Shown here piece by piece: positions 29,574-38,092 of a stretch of 64,000 nt of DNA. The translations under genes and the position numbers were made by a program. Under the pieces are notes generated by a model that was given only the letters and a program-made list of their open reading frames with translations, did not search any database and was not told the origin of the DNA. The stretch is from Nonomuraea turcica. GTDB taxonomy: Bacteria > Actinomycetota > Actinomycetes > Streptosporangiales > Streptosporangiaceae. The DNA is taken from the NCBI RefSeq assembly GCF_030718205.1, contig NZ_JAUZQF010000001.1, positions 62,001-126,000 on the forward strand. Direction: 5' to 3'. Positions within the stretch are counted from its first letter, which is position 1, and every line of letters begins with the position of its first letter.

Positions 29574-31088
29574 ATGACGGCTCCTTCCCACGCAGGTCGT
29601 TACCGGATCGAGCAGCTCATCGGCGTCGGGGGTTTCGCCTCCGTCCATCTGGCCCACGATGACGAGTTGCGCTCGCCGGTGGCGGTCAAGATCCTCGCAG
29701 AGAACTGGGCCCGGCAGACCGACGTGCGTGAGCGCTTCCTCCAGGAGGCGCGGCTGCTGCGCAGGGCCGACTCCCACCTGCTCGTGCAGGTCTTCGACAT
29801 CGGCGAGCTCGACGACGGCAGGCCGTACTTCGTGATGACGTACGCCGACCGCGGCACCCTCGAGGAGCGCCTGGCCGGCCGGCTGTTCACCATCGACGAG
29901 ACGCTTGGCTTGATGCGCGACATCTGCCAGGGCGTGGCCGTGCTGCACAGCATCGGGGTCGTCCACCGCGACCTGAAACCGTCGAACGTGCTGTTCTGCT
30001 CGCGGCCGGAGGGCGGTGAGCGGATGATGGTGGCCGACCTCGGCATCGCCAGGTCCACCGCCCACCTGAGCGGGCTGACGCTGCCCGCGGGCTCGCCCGG
30101 CTATCAGGCCCCCGAGCAGCTCTACTTCGACGGGGCGCCGGACGCGCGCGCCGACGTGCACGGACTGGGGGCGCTGACGTATCACATGCTCACCGGCCAG
30201 GTGCCTGCCAAGCCGGAGCAGCGGGTGCCACCGAGCGCGCTGCGGCCCGAGGTGCCGGAGGTGATCGACGCCGCGGTGATGCGCGCCCTGGATCTTGACA
30301 GGGAGGCACGCTGGAACGATGCCGCTGCCTATGCCGCGGCCCTGTCGTCGTCGACGACCGTCTCCCCGCCGGAGACCCCGCCCGGAGCGGCCCCAGCCGG
30401 AGCGGTCCCGTCCGGAGCCGTCTCGTCCAGGGCGGTCCCGTCCGAAAGCGAGCTGCCGCGCGAGGGGCGCAGGCCGGGGCGGCGGATCGCGATCGTCGGT
30501 GGCACGGCGGCGGCCGTCGTTGCCGCAGCGGCCGTCACCGCCGTGGTCGTCAACAGTGCCCAGAGCCCCGATTCGCCCGGCGGTATCGATGCGACGACGA
30601 GCCCGCCGCCCGCGAACGCCGATACCAGCACCTGGCTGCGCGACGACTCCGACATCCCCCGCCAGTATCGCGGGCCGATCGTCCAGGCGGGCACGTACTG
30701 CGAGCTGCCCGGCCTGAGCCCCGCCCTGATCGCCGCGATGCTCAAGGCGGAGTCGGGCTACGATCCCGGCCTGTCCGATCCTGAGAACAACGAGTACGGC
30801 ATCGCCAGGTGGACACCCGAGGTGCTGTGGCACTGGCAGCCGGGCGGCCTGCAGAGTCCGAAGCCCACGCCGCCGCTCAGCCCCGAGCCGTCGATCGTGT
30901 CCATGGGGCGGTTCATGTGCACCCTGGGCCCTCGGGTCCAGGATCTGCCCGGAGACCCCGCGCTAAAGCTCGCCGCCCTCTACCGCAGCGGCGTCGACCC
31001 GCTGAAGCGGGCAGGCGGCATACCCGAGCGGTGGCGCGCATACACCGACAAGGTCTCCCGCTACATGCGCGACTACCAGCCGGCCTGA
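29574..31088 (+). CDS. Hanks-type Ser/Thr kinase fused to a lytic-transglycosylase-like ectodomain
   Basis: 504 aa. Kinase domain 1-260: glycine loop IGVGGFASV, K39 in VAVKIL, HRDLKPSN at 131-138, DLG 155-157, APEQ 179-182. A Pro/Ala linker and a single membrane helix (about 305-327) lead to an outside domain. There LSPALIAAMLKAESGYDPGL, EYGIARWTP and LAALYRSG resemble the SLT lysozyme-like fold, with E393 as the possible catalytic acid. Most actinobacterial kinases carry PASTA or other binding modules here. The ectodomain may bind or cut peptidoglycan and signal inward (inference). Confidence 0.85.
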   Translation: MTAPSHAGRYRIEQLIGVGGFASVHLAHDDELRSPVAVKILAENWARQTDVRERFLQEARLLRRADSHLLVQVFDIGELDDGRPYFVMTYADRGTLEERLAGRLFTIDETLGLMRDICQGVAVLHSIGVVHRDLKPSNVLFCSRPEGGERMMVADLGIARSTAHLSGLTLPAGSPGYQAPEQLYFDGAPDARADVHGLGALTYHMLTGQVPAKPEQRVPPSALRPEVPEVIDAAVMRALDLDREARWNDAAAYAAALSSSTTVSPPETPPGAAPAGAVPSGAVSSRAVPSESELPREGRRPGRRIAIVGGTAAAVVAAAAVTAVVVNSAQSPDSPGGIDATTSPPPANADTSTWLRDDSDIPRQYRGPIVQAGTYCELPGLSPALIAAMLKAESGYDPGLSDPENNEYGIARWTPEVLWHWQPGGLQSPKPTPPLSPEPSIVSMGRFMCTLGPRVQDLPGDPALKLAALYRSGVDPLKRAGGIPERWRAYTDKVSRYMRDYQPA

Positions 31089-31152
31089 GCGTGACGCCGT
31101 TGAAGTACTGCAGCCGCACGCCAGTGAGATACAAGCACGACCGCCTAGCGTC

Positions 31153-32187
31153 ATGCCCATGCGAAGAGTGGGCGTGGCGCTGGCGGCGCTGCTGGTCCTG
31201 ACGGGGTGTGCGCGAGAGGCCGCGGACGAACGCCCCCAGGGCGCGCCGTCACCGAGTGCCTCAAGAACGTCCGATACCACCAGAAACAGGCTGCTGGGCG
31301 CGCTGGCCGACGTCTCTGGCGAGGGGCCCGCCGCGGCATACCTCGAATACGGCGAACCGGCCTGGTGGCGCGGCTTCGGTGGCTCCGGCGATAGGCGCCG
31401 ATGGCTGCCCGCGGCCGGTTCCGGTCTCGGGAGCTTGGCCCATGCCGCGGCGGCGCTGCCGAAGACCACGGGCATGACGCCCGAGGCGGGTGCGCGGGCG
31501 ATCGCGATCGGCGTGCCGCCGCAGCAGGCATTCCGGTTCGACGGCGGTGTCGACCCAGGCGCCGTACGGGCGAAGCTGGCCGCCCTCGGCGCCAAGCCCG
31601 GACGCTTGGGCGGCCACGACGGGTTCTCCTTCGCTCCCGATACCGAGATAGACCCCTCCCGCACGATCGTCCCCGGGGTGACCAACCAGCTCAACAAGGT
31701 CGTGGTCACCGACACCACGGTGGCGACGGCCACCGCCACCGGGCCGCTGGCGGCCGTCATGGGAAGTGGACCCTCGCTGGCCGACAGCCCGGATCATGCC
31801 GCGATGGCCGCCTGCCTCGGCGATGTCGCCGCCGCCACGATCATGGCGCCGTCGGTGCCGGGCTCCGTCACGCTGTACGGCGTGGGGCTGCGCCGCCCGG
31901 CCGGCCTGGGTGACCGGCCGGTCAACATCATCTGCGTGCTGCCCTCCGCGTCCACCGCCGCTGAGGTGGAGCAGTCGCTGACGACTCGGCTCACCCCGAC
32001 GGCGAACACGCGCAACGGCGGGACGTACGGCGACTACGCAGCGGAGATCACCCACGACCGGGTCCGCGCCGACGGGCGCACGGTGCTGAGGACCGTCCTG
32101 ACGCTGAACGACAGGGCAGACGTGCTATTCGTCAACCGGCTGCTGTACCAGGGCGAACTGGAGGCGCTGAGCAACCCATCCCGGTGA
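31153..32187 (+). CDS. Hypothetical lipoprotein
   Basis: 344 aa. MPMRRVGVALAALLVLTGCA is a lipoprotein signal peptide with lipobox LTGC. The mature part begins with a Ser/Pro-rich linker (PQGAPSPSASRTSDTTRN) and folds into a repeated alpha/beta pattern (YLEYGEPAWWRGFG, GTNPTQVAFRF-like strands). No domain is recognised. Mature residues show no Cys pair pattern or catalytic motif. It follows the kinase gene by 64 bases and is probably exported to the same face of the membrane, but a functional link is unproven. Confidence 0.75.
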   Translation: MPMRRVGVALAALLVLTGCAREAADERPQGAPSPSASRTSDTTRNRLLGALADVSGEGPAAAYLEYGEPAWWRGFGGSGDRRRWLPAAGSGLGSLAHAAAALPKTTGMTPEAGARAIAIGVPPQQAFRFDGGVDPGAVRAKLAALGAKPGRLGGHDGFSFAPDTEIDPSRTIVPGVTNQLNKVVVTDTTVATATATGPLAAVMGSGPSLADSPDHAAMAACLGDVAAATIMAPSVPGSVTLYGVGLRRPAGLGDRPVNIICVLPSASTAAEVEQSLTTRLTPTANTRNGGTYGDYAAEITHDRVRADGRTVLRTVLTLNDRADVLFVNRLLYQGELEALSNPSR

Positions 32188-32254
32188 GGCTCCCGCTGAT
32201 TATGGGCTCTCGCAGGTGAGGCGGGTCGCAGCCACGTGAGGAGGGCTGTGCATG

Positions 32255-32260
32255 TAAAAT
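32255..32260 (+). promoter_or_regulatory. -10 of the toxin-antitoxin operon
   Basis: TAAAAT lies 7 bases before the antitoxin ATG (32267), so transcription would start at or near the ATG, although GAAGG in between could serve as a weak RBS. No clear -35 is seen. Confidence 0.45.
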
Positions 32261-32266
32261 GAAGGC

Positions 32267-32545
32267 ATGGCCAGGAACATGCAGATCCGCGATGTTCCCG
32301 ACGACGTCGCCGACGCTATCGCGGCACGAGCTCGCGCCAAGGGGCAGTCCGCGCAGGCGTACATGCTGTCCCTTTTGGTGGCGGACACGCGCCGTTCTCG
32401 CAACATCGACCTCATAGCCCAGTTCGAAGGGCGTGACGACGGCATGCACAGCGCTCCGGGCCAGACTGCGGATCTCGTCCGCCAGTCGCGGGCCGAACGG
32501 GAGGAGCAGCTGGCTGAGTCCACCGGAGACTGCCGGTGCTCGTGA
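32267..32545 (+). CDS. FitA-like ribbon-helix-helix antitoxin
   Basis: 92 aa. MARNMQIRDVPDDVADAIAA is the N-terminal strand and helix of the FitA/CopG-like ribbon-helix-helix DNA-binding fold, continued by RARAKGQSAQAYMLSLLVAD. The C-terminal part is charged (FEGRDDGMHSAPGQ onward, SRAEREEQLAE) and would wrap the toxin. The toxin gene starts 10 bases before its stop. Antitoxins of this kind repress their own operon together with the toxin (family knowledge). Confidence 0.85.
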   Translation: MARNMQIRDVPDDVADAIAARARAKGQSAQAYMLSLLVADTRRSRNIDLIAQFEGRDDGMHSAPGQTADLVRQSRAEREEQLAESTGDCRCS

Positions 32546-32931
32546 TCGATGCCTCTGTCATGATCAACGCGCTGACTGACGACGGAGAAGCCGGTCGCGC
32601 TGCTCGTAAGGCCATCATGACCGACCCCGCCTGGATCGCGCCCGGCCACATGCCGAGCGAAGTCGCCCACGTCATCACCCGCCTCGTCAGGCAAGAACTG
32701 ATCACCCAAGCGCGTGGGCGGAGCGCCTTCGAAGCGCTTGCCCAGACGGAGATCGAATTGGCCGATATCCGGCCTCTTCTGCCCCGTATTTGGCAACTGC
32801 GCGGCAATATCAAGGCCTACGACGCCGCCTACGTAGCCCTGGCCGAAATTGAGGGCTGCACCCTGGTGACCAGTGATGCGAAGCTCGGCGGCCTGCCGGT
32901 GGGCATCGGTTGCGACATTCGCCTCGTTTGA
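32536..32931 (+). CDS. vapC: PIN-domain (VapC/FitB-type) toxin ribonuclease
   Basis: 131 aa from GTG 32536, overlapping the antitoxin by 10 bases. LVIDASVMINAL holds the first acidic residue, PGHMPSEVAHVI the second (Glu), YDAAYVALAE the third (Asp) and LVTSDAKL the fourth (Asp). All four Mg-binding positions are intact, so it should be active. Such toxins cut tRNA or rRNA when the antitoxin is lost (family knowledge). Confidence 0.9.
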   Translation: MLVIDASVMINALTDDGEAGRAARKAIMTDPAWIAPGHMPSEVAHVITRLVRQELITQARGRSAFEALAQTEIELADIRPLLPRIWQLRGNIKAYDAAYVALAEIEGCTLVTSDAKLGGLPVGIGCDIRLV

Positions 32932-32988
32932 GCGCTCGGAGGCGGTGCGCAGGCGGGCGGGACTGATCGGTCCGACAACGTCAGCGCG

Positions 32989-33870
32989 TCATTCGAGGGG
33001 GATCAGGCGAGCCAGTTGGGCGGCGTTGATCTGGGCGTAGTCGCGGTAGCAGTTGTTCATGAGGACGTGGGTCGACTCGGCGTCCTCGGCAAGGCGCCGG
33101 AGTTTCGGCGCCCACTCCCGCAGTTCCTTCTCCTGATAGAGGTAGCCGAACCGCTCGTGGATGTCCTTGCTCGTCCATTTCTCCGAATGGCCATGGAAGC
33201 GCACCACGGCCAGGTCTGCCGTGGCCGCGAGGACGGGCGGGATGGAGTCGGGGTAGCCCTGGGGCATGTCCACACTCACGTACGGCAAGCCATAGGAAGT
33301 GAGGAAGTCCAGCGTCTCGGCCTGGTTCTCCTTGCTCATCCAGGTGTGGTTGCGGAACTCGACGCAGATGCGCAGCGGATCGCAGCGGGCCTTGCACTCC
33401 AGGATGTACTGCTTGTTGCCCTTGCTGATGGGGAACCAGCGCGGAAACTGGAACAGGATCGTGCCCAGCCGGCTCGAGTCGTGGAGCGGGGCCAGCGCCG
33501 TCAGGAAACGATCCCATACCTGATCGACCAGCTGCGGATCGAGGTCGCGGAGATAGAGGTTCTTCTTCGGCGCCTCTCCCAGTTGTTCGCGCAGGTCCTT
33601 GTACAGCGCCGTCGGCTTGGTCGGGTGCTGGGTCAGCAGGGAGAACGCCTTGATGTCGAAGGTGAAGCCGGCCGGGGTCCGGTCACGCCACAGCGAGACC
33701 GTGCTTTCCGCGGGCGGCGAGTAGTAGGACGAGTCCACCTCCACCAGGGGAAACCGGCTCGCGTAGTAGCTCAGTCTCTCCTGGGCGGAGGTGACATCGT
33801 CGGGATACCACCCCGAGGCCAGCAGTGTCTTGTCGGTCCACGAAGCGGTCCCCACCAGGATGCGGCCCAT
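32989..33870 (-). CDS. DUF72 family protein
   Basis: 293 aa. The start MGRILVGTASWTDKTLLASG and the core stretches (RLSYYASRFPLVEVDSSYYS, TFDIKAFSLLTQHP, LRICVEFRNHTWMSKENQAE, DMPQGYPDSIPP and VRFHGHSEKW) match DUF72, a TIM-barrel family of unknown function. The conserved E in EVDSSYY and the HG pair are in place. Length fits the family (about 240-300 aa). It is a single gene, tail-on to xylB. Confidence 0.92.
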   Translation of the reverse strand: MGRILVGTASWTDKTLLASGWYPDDVTSAQERLSYYASRFPLVEVDSSYYSPPAESTVSLWRDRTPAGFTFDIKAFSLLTQHPTKPTALYKDLREQLGEAPKKNLYLRDLDPQLVDQVWDRFLTALAPLHDSSRLGTILFQFPRWFPISKGNKQYILECKARCDPLRICVEFRNHTWMSKENQAETLDFLTSYGLPYVSVDMPQGYPDSIPPVLAATADLAVVRFHGHSEKWTSKDIHERFGYLYQEKELREWAPKLRRLAEDAESTHVLMNNCYRDYAQINAAQLARLIPLE

Positions 33871-33906
33871 GTCCGCACCCGTACCCGAACCCTCAGTGTC
33901 GAGACG

Positions 33907-35358
33907 TCAGTCGAGGATGTGGGCGGTGGCGCGGGCGTAGCGGTGGCGGATTTCCGGGACGGCCTCGCCTTCGTACGTCGCCGTGTCCTCCACCTGCCAG
34001 TCCGGGGTGGTGAGGAGGGTCGCGGCCTGGTGTGCGGCGCCGTTGGCGACGTATTCGGCCGGTGGCGGCACGGTGATCGGGACGCCGAAGATCGTGGGGG
34101 CGATGCGGCGGACGGCCTCCGAGCGGGCGGCGCCGCCGATCAGGAGGACCCGCTCCGGGCGCATGGCCAGCGCGTCCAGGGCGTCGGCCAGGCCGCACAG
34201 CATGCCCTCGATGGCTGCCCGGGCCAGGTGGGCGGGGGTGGAGGTGGACAGGGTCAGGCCGTGGATGGAGCCGGTGGCGGTGGGGCGGTTGGGAGTGCGC
34301 TCGCCCTCCAAGTACGGCACCAGCGTCAGTCCGTCCGCCCCCGGAGGAGCCTGGAGGGCGAGGTCGCTCAGGTCGTTGAGACCGACTCCGGTGATGCGGG
34401 CGGCGGCATCCAAGACCCTTGCGGCGTTGAGCGTGGCCAGCAGCGGCAAGAACCGTCCCGTCGCGTCCGCGAAGCCGGCGACCGCGCCCGTGGGGTCGGC
34501 GCTGGGAGTATCCGCGACCGCGAAGACGGTGCCGGAGGTGCCGAGCGACACGACGACGTCACCGGGCTTGGCGCCCACGCCCAGAGCGGCGGCCATGTTG
34601 TCACCGGTGCCGGGGGCGATGAGCACCCGTCCCGGTCCGGCATCCGCACCCTGCGCGCCGGTGACCGCCGTGATGGCCTCTTCCGCCGGTCCCAGCACGC
34701 GCGGCAGCAGCGGCACCGCTCCGAAGGCGGCCTTCAGCAGGTCCGTACGGTAAGCGCCGGTGAAGGGCGACCAGTAGCCGGTGCCCGAGGCGTCGCCCCG
34801 GTCCGTGGTGAGGTGGGAGAGGGGTGGGAGCGGGGCGTCCTGCCAGCCCTCCCGGGAGAACGGCACACCTGAGGTGAGCGCGCCGGCCAGCCGCCACGTG
34901 AGCCAGTCGTGCGGCAGGCACACCGCCGCCGTGCGCCGCGCGTTGGCAGGCTCGTGCTCGGCCAGCCACCGCAGCTTGGTGACCGTGAACGAGGCCACCG
35001 GCACCGAACCGGCCGCGTCCGCCCACGCCTGCGGGCCGCCCAGCTCCGCGATCAGGTCGAGGGCGGCCTGGGCGGAGCGGGTGTCGTTCCAGAGGAGGGC
35101 GTCGCGTACGACATTTCCGGACTCGTCCAGGCAGACCATGCCGTGCTGCTGCCCGGCGACACTGATGGCCGCCACGCCGTCCAGCCCGCCGGCCTCCTCG
35201 ATGGCCTGCAGCAACGCCGACCACCAGTGCGACGGGTGCACCTCCGTGCCGTCCGGATGCGGTGCCCGGCCCTGCCGCACCAGCGTGCCCGTCTCCGCGT
35301 CACGAATGACGACCTTGCAACTTTGTGTCGAAGAATCGACCCCTGCGACCAGCGTCAC
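33907..35358 (-). CDS. xylB: Xylulokinase
   Basis: 483 aa, FGGY family. The start [20 protein letters not shown] is the first ATP-site loop, with HPSHWWSAL typical of xylulokinases. [20 protein letters not shown] is the family signature, LLWNDTRSA the catalytic Asp region, [15 protein letters not shown] the phosphate loop, and [14 protein letters not shown] the FGGY signature region. It phosphorylates D-xylulose to xylulose 5-phosphate in the cytosol. Its ATG overlaps the xylA stop (4 bases), so the pair is one operon. Confidence 0.95.
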   Translation of the reverse strand: MTLVAGVDSSTQSCKVVIRDAETGTLVRQGRAPHPDGTEVHPSHWWSALLQAIEEAGGLDGVAAISVAGQQHGMVCLDESGNVVRDALLWNDTRSAQAALDLIAELGGPQAWADAAGSVPVASFTVTKLRWLAEHEPANARRTAAVCLPHDWLTWRLAGALTSGVPFSREGWQDAPLPPLSHLTTDRGDASGTGYWSPFTGAYRTDLLKAAFGAVPLLPRVLGPAEEAITAVTGAQGADAGPGRVLIAPGTGDNMAAALGVGAKPGDVVVSLGTSGTVFAVADTPSADPTGAVAGFADATGRFLPLLATLNAARVLDAAARITGVGLNDLSDLALQAPPGADGLTLVPYLEGERTPNRPTATGSIHGLTLSTSTPAHLARAAIEGMLCGLADALDALAMRPERVLLIGGAARSEAVRRIAPTIFGVPITVPPPAEYVANGAAHQAATLLTTPDWQVEDTATYEGEAVPEIRHRYARATAHILD

Positions 35359-36500
35359 CCACGAACTCCTAACAAGTGCTCCAGCGCAAGCTGGTTGAGA
35401 TGCGTGAAATGGTATCCGCGCTGAGCGGCCATGTCGGGATCGAAGTCGTCCCCGGACAGATCGGCCAGCGTCTCGCCACGGTTGAGCGTGGGCAGGCCGA
35501 GCTCCTCGACGCGGGCGGCCCGCAGGGCTTCACGGACCTCCGGGTCGGCCCGGAAGGTGCGCGCCTTTTCCCGCAGAATGAGGTAGGTGCGCATGTTGGC
35601 CGCCGCCGACACCCACACGTCGGAGGGGTCCTCCGTGCGCAACGGTTTGTAGTCGAAGTGGCGCGGGCCGTCGTAGCCGCCGTGCTCCAGCAGGTCCACC
35701 AGGTGGAACGCGCTCATCACGTCGCCGTGCCCGAAGACCAGGTCCTGGTCGAAGCGGGGGCCGTGCTGCCCGTTGAGGTCGATGTGGAACAGCTTGCCGT
35801 GCCACAACGCCTGCGCGATGCCGTGCACGAAGTTGAGCCCGGCCATCTGCTCGTGGCCGACCTCGGGGTTGAGTCCCACCATGTCGGGAAACTCGAGCTC
35901 GCCGATGAACGCCAGCGCGTGCCCGATCGTCGGCAGCAGGATGTCCCCGCGCGGCTCGTTGGGCTTGGGCTCGATGGCTAAGCGGAGGTCATAACCGCGC
36001 TCGCGTACGTAGCCGCACAGCAGGTCGATGGCCTCCTTGTAGCGGGCGAGCGCGGCCCGCACGTCCTTGGCCGCGTCGGACTCGGCACCCTCGCGTCCGC
36101 CCCAGCACACATACGTGCGGGCGCCCAGCGAGGCGGCCAGGTCGAGGTTGCGCGTCACCTTGCGCAGGGCGTATCGCCGCACGTCACGGTCGTTGCTGGT
36201 GAACGCGCCGTCGCGGAAGACGGGATGCGTGAACAGGTTGGTGGTGGCCATGGGCACTTTCAGCCCGGTCTCGGCAAGCGCTTTCCGGAAGGCCGCGATC
36301 GCCCGGTCGCGATCCGGCTCGACGGCGAGCAGGTCGTCGTCGTGGAAAGTGACGCCATAGGCTCCGAGCTCCGCCAGCCGGTGCACGCTCTCCACGGGAT
36401 CGAGAGGCGCCCGGGTGGCGTCCCCGAACGGATCGCGTGCCTGCCAGCCGACCGTCCACAGACCGAACGTGAATCGATCATCAGGGGTTGGCTCGTACAT
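35355..36500 (-). CDS. xylA: Xylose isomerase
   Basis: 381 aa from ATG 36500 ([20 protein letters not shown]). [18 protein letters not shown] has the catalytic His/Asp pair. [18 protein letters not shown] holds the metal-binding Glu and the conserved Lys. [16 protein letters not shown] has a second metal-site His, [20 protein letters not shown] a third metal ligand region, and [14 protein letters not shown] the end of the barrel. This is the short class I form typical of actinobacteria such as Streptomyces. It converts D-xylose to D-xylulose with two divalent cations. Cotranscribed with xylB. Confidence 0.96.
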   Translation of the reverse strand: MYEPTPDDRFTFGLWTVGWQARDPFGDATRAPLDPVESVHRLAELGAYGVTFHDDDLLAVEPDRDRAIAAFRKALAETGLKVPMATTNLFTHPVFRDGAFTSNDRDVRRYALRKVTRNLDLAASLGARTYVCWGGREGAESDAAKDVRAALARYKEAIDLLCGYVRERGYDLRLAIEPKPNEPRGDILLPTIGHALAFIGELEFPDMVGLNPEVGHEQMAGLNFVHGIAQALWHGKLFHIDLNGQHGPRFDQDLVFGHGDVMSAFHLVDLLEHGGYDGPRHFDYKPLRTEDPSDVWVSAAANMRTYLILREKARTFRADPEVREALRAARVEELGLPTLNRGETLADLSGDDFDPDMAAQRGYHFTHLNQLALEHLLGVRG

Positions 36501-36529
36501 GATTCGATGCTCCCCTGGCGATCAGTTGT

Positions 36530-36724
36530 TCACAAGCCCGACGGATCCCGTCCCACGCTGATCTCCTCGGCGATCTTGCGTAGCTCTGCCACCTCGAGGC
36601 CGGGAGCCTTGGGCAGGTCGCGCAGCAGCGCGTCCATGACCACGGGCACGGGCTGGCCGGCGAAGCGGCCCGCAATGCCATGGACGGCCCTGAACAGCGC
36701 CTCTTCGGTGTCGCGCATCGGCAT
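36530..36724 (-). CDS. Small hypothetical protein ahead of xylA
   Basis: 64 aa from ATG 36724 (or the Met two codons on). MPMRDTEEALFRAVHGIAGR, then PVPVVMDALLRDLPKAPGLE. It is predicted helical, slightly acidic, without a membrane segment or Cys. Third codon positions look coding. It is 29 bases before xylA and shares its strand, so it may be translated with the xylose genes. I do not recognise a family. Confidence 0.5.
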   Translation of the reverse strand: MPMRDTEEALFRAVHGIAGRFAGQPVPVVMDALLRDLPKAPGLEVAELRKIAEEISVGRDPSGL

Positions 36725-36778
36725 CTCCTCGATCGGCTACGCCGAGAACGCTACGGCCTCCGCCCGACAGTTTTCTCG

Positions 36779-37243
36779 CTATCGCTCCAGCGTGTTCCCG
36801 TCGGCCGCGGAAACGATGGCCGAACAGATCTCGTCCAGTTCCCTTACCTGCTCGGGCTTGAGCACGTCGAACAGGGCGCGCCGCACCTCCTCCGCGTGCC
36901 CGGGAGCGGCGGAGGCGAGCGCGGCGTACCCCTCGTCGGTAAGCACGGCGAGGTTGCCGCGGCGGTCGGACGCGGCACGCTCGCGGCGCACCCAGCCGCG
37001 CTCCTCCAGGCGCGCCACCGCGTGCGAGAGGCGGCTCTGGGAGCACTGCGCCTGGGCGGCCAGCTCAGTCATCCGCATCGCCCGCCCGGGCGTCTCGGAC
37101 AGGCGTACGAGGATCACGTAGTAGGCGTGCGGCATGTTCGCCTCCCGCTGGAGCTGGCGATCGAGCGCCTCGTTGATCAGCTGCGTCGCCGCCAGGAATC
37201 TCCGCCAGGTCTGCTGTTCGTCCTCATCCAGCCATCTGGTCAC
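36779..37243 (-). CDS. MarR-family transcriptional regulator
   Basis: 154 aa. Winged helix: AMRMTELAAQAQCSQSRLSH, AVARLEERGWVRRERAASDR (D-R wing) and NLAVLTDEGYAAL. The N- and C-terminal helices (LLAATQLINEALDRQLQREA; AEEVRRALFDVLKPEQVREL) form the dimer. It diverges from a VOC gene over a 61-base gap. A -10-like TAAAAT on its strand is 7 bases from the ATG, so its transcript may be leaderless. The VOC gene is the probable target. Confidence 0.9.
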   Translation of the reverse strand: MTRWLDEDEQQTWRRFLAATQLINEALDRQLQREANMPHAYYVILVRLSETPGRAMRMTELAAQAQCSQSRLSHAVARLEERGWVRRERAASDRRGNLAVLTDEGYAALASAAPGHAEEVRRALFDVLKPEQVRELDEICSAIVSAADGNTLER

Positions 37244-37304
37244 GGTCCCATTTTAGTTGAACTCTCATATACTTAGGGCGGGACTCTGCTGAAAGGGGAT
37301 CACC
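37244..37304. promoter_or_regulatory. Divergent MarR/VOC promoter region
   Basis: TATACT (37268-37273) is a -10 candidate for the VOC gene and TAAAAT (37255-37250, minus) for marR. The AT-rich stretch TTTTAGTTGAACTCTCATAT is unusual here. No perfect palindrome is visible, only loose half-sites. AAAGGGG at 37290-37296 is the VOC gene's RBS. Confidence 0.4.
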
Positions 37305-37814
37305 ATGCCGGTCCATCGGCTCAACCACGCCGTCCTTTACGTCCGTGACGTGGAGCGCAGCGTCGCCTTCTACCGGGAGGCGCTCGGCTTCGAGGTCGTG
37401 ATGGGCATGCGGGGCGCCGCGTTCCTGCAGGCCCCCGGCTCGACGAACGACCATGACCTGGGCCTGTTCGAGATCGGCGAGAACGCCGCGCCGTCGCCGG
37501 CCGGCCGCACCTCCGTGGGCCTCTACCACCTGGCCTGGGAGGTCGACACCCTCGAGGAGCTGGAGCGGGTCGCCGCCAAGCTGGGCGAGCTCGGCGCGCT
37601 GGTCGGCGCGTCCGACCACGGCACCACCAAGGCGCTCTACGCCAAGGACCCGGACGGGCTGGAGTTCGAGGTGTCATGGCTGGTGCCGGCCTCGCTGCTG
37701 ACCGACGAGATCCTGGCCTCCCGCGCCAGCATCCGCCCGCTCGACCTCAACGCCGACAAGGAGCGCTACGGCCCCCAGACGCGGGGCGGCGTGGGCGTGT
37801 CCATCCCGGCCTGA
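37305..37814 (+). CDS. VOC family protein (glyoxalase/dioxygenase superfamily)
   Basis: 169 aa. MPVHRLNHAVLYVRDVERSV gives the first metal-site His, LYHLAWEVDTLEEL the second, and FEVSWLV the Glu. Two paired beta-alpha-beta-beta-beta modules make the VOC fold, as in catechol dioxygenase-like and glyoxalase proteins. RBS AAAGGGG is 8 bases upstream. It diverges from a MarR gene, an arrangement common for aromatic-compound or aldehyde detoxification, but the substrate is unknown. Confidence 0.88.
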   Translation: MPVHRLNHAVLYVRDVERSVAFYREALGFEVVMGMRGAAFLQAPGSTNDHDLGLFEIGENAAPSPAGRTSVGLYHLAWEVDTLEELERVAAKLGELGALVGASDHGTTKALYAKDPDGLEFEVSWLVPASLLTDEILASRASIRPLDLNADKERYGPQTRGGVGVSIPA

Positions 37815-37858
37815 AGTACCGTGGCTGTATCGACTCCTTCTCGTCCCGGAGAACGGTC

Positions 37859-38092
37859 ATGCAAAGCGATCCTGATCACCTGCTCGACGCCATCGACGGC
37901 GTCGTCGACGAGTGGGAGACGCTGAGCGCCGACGCCATGCGCTGGGCGCCTCCCGAGAGCAAGAGTCCCGATTTGGTGACCGAGATGACGGAGATCTTCG
38001 GTCCGCTGGTCAACGCGTTCTCCGAGGCGCTGCGGCCGGTCAGCGACGCGTTCGAGCGCGTCCTGCACGCCCTGGACGAGGACGACGACTAG
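37859..38092 (+). CDS. Small acidic hypothetical protein
   Basis: 77 aa from ATG 37859 (MQSDPDHLLDAIDGVVDEWE). It is strongly acidic, ending in HALDEDDD, and predicted helical throughout (FGPLVNAFSEALRPVSDAFE). There is no Cys, membrane segment or known domain. Its stop overlaps the end of the convergent B12-radical SAM gene by 4 bases. It may be a DNA-mimic or partner-binding peptide, but this is only a guess from its charge. Confidence 0.6.
   Translation: MQSDPDHLLDAIDGVVDEWETLSADAMRWAPPESKSPDLVTEMTEIFGPLVNAFSEALRPVSDAFERVLHALDEDDD

Noticed and set aside
33016-34872. 618-codon plus-strand ORF over DUF72 and xylB
   Set aside because: Composition is an antisense shadow of two well-identified genes; no motif of its own.
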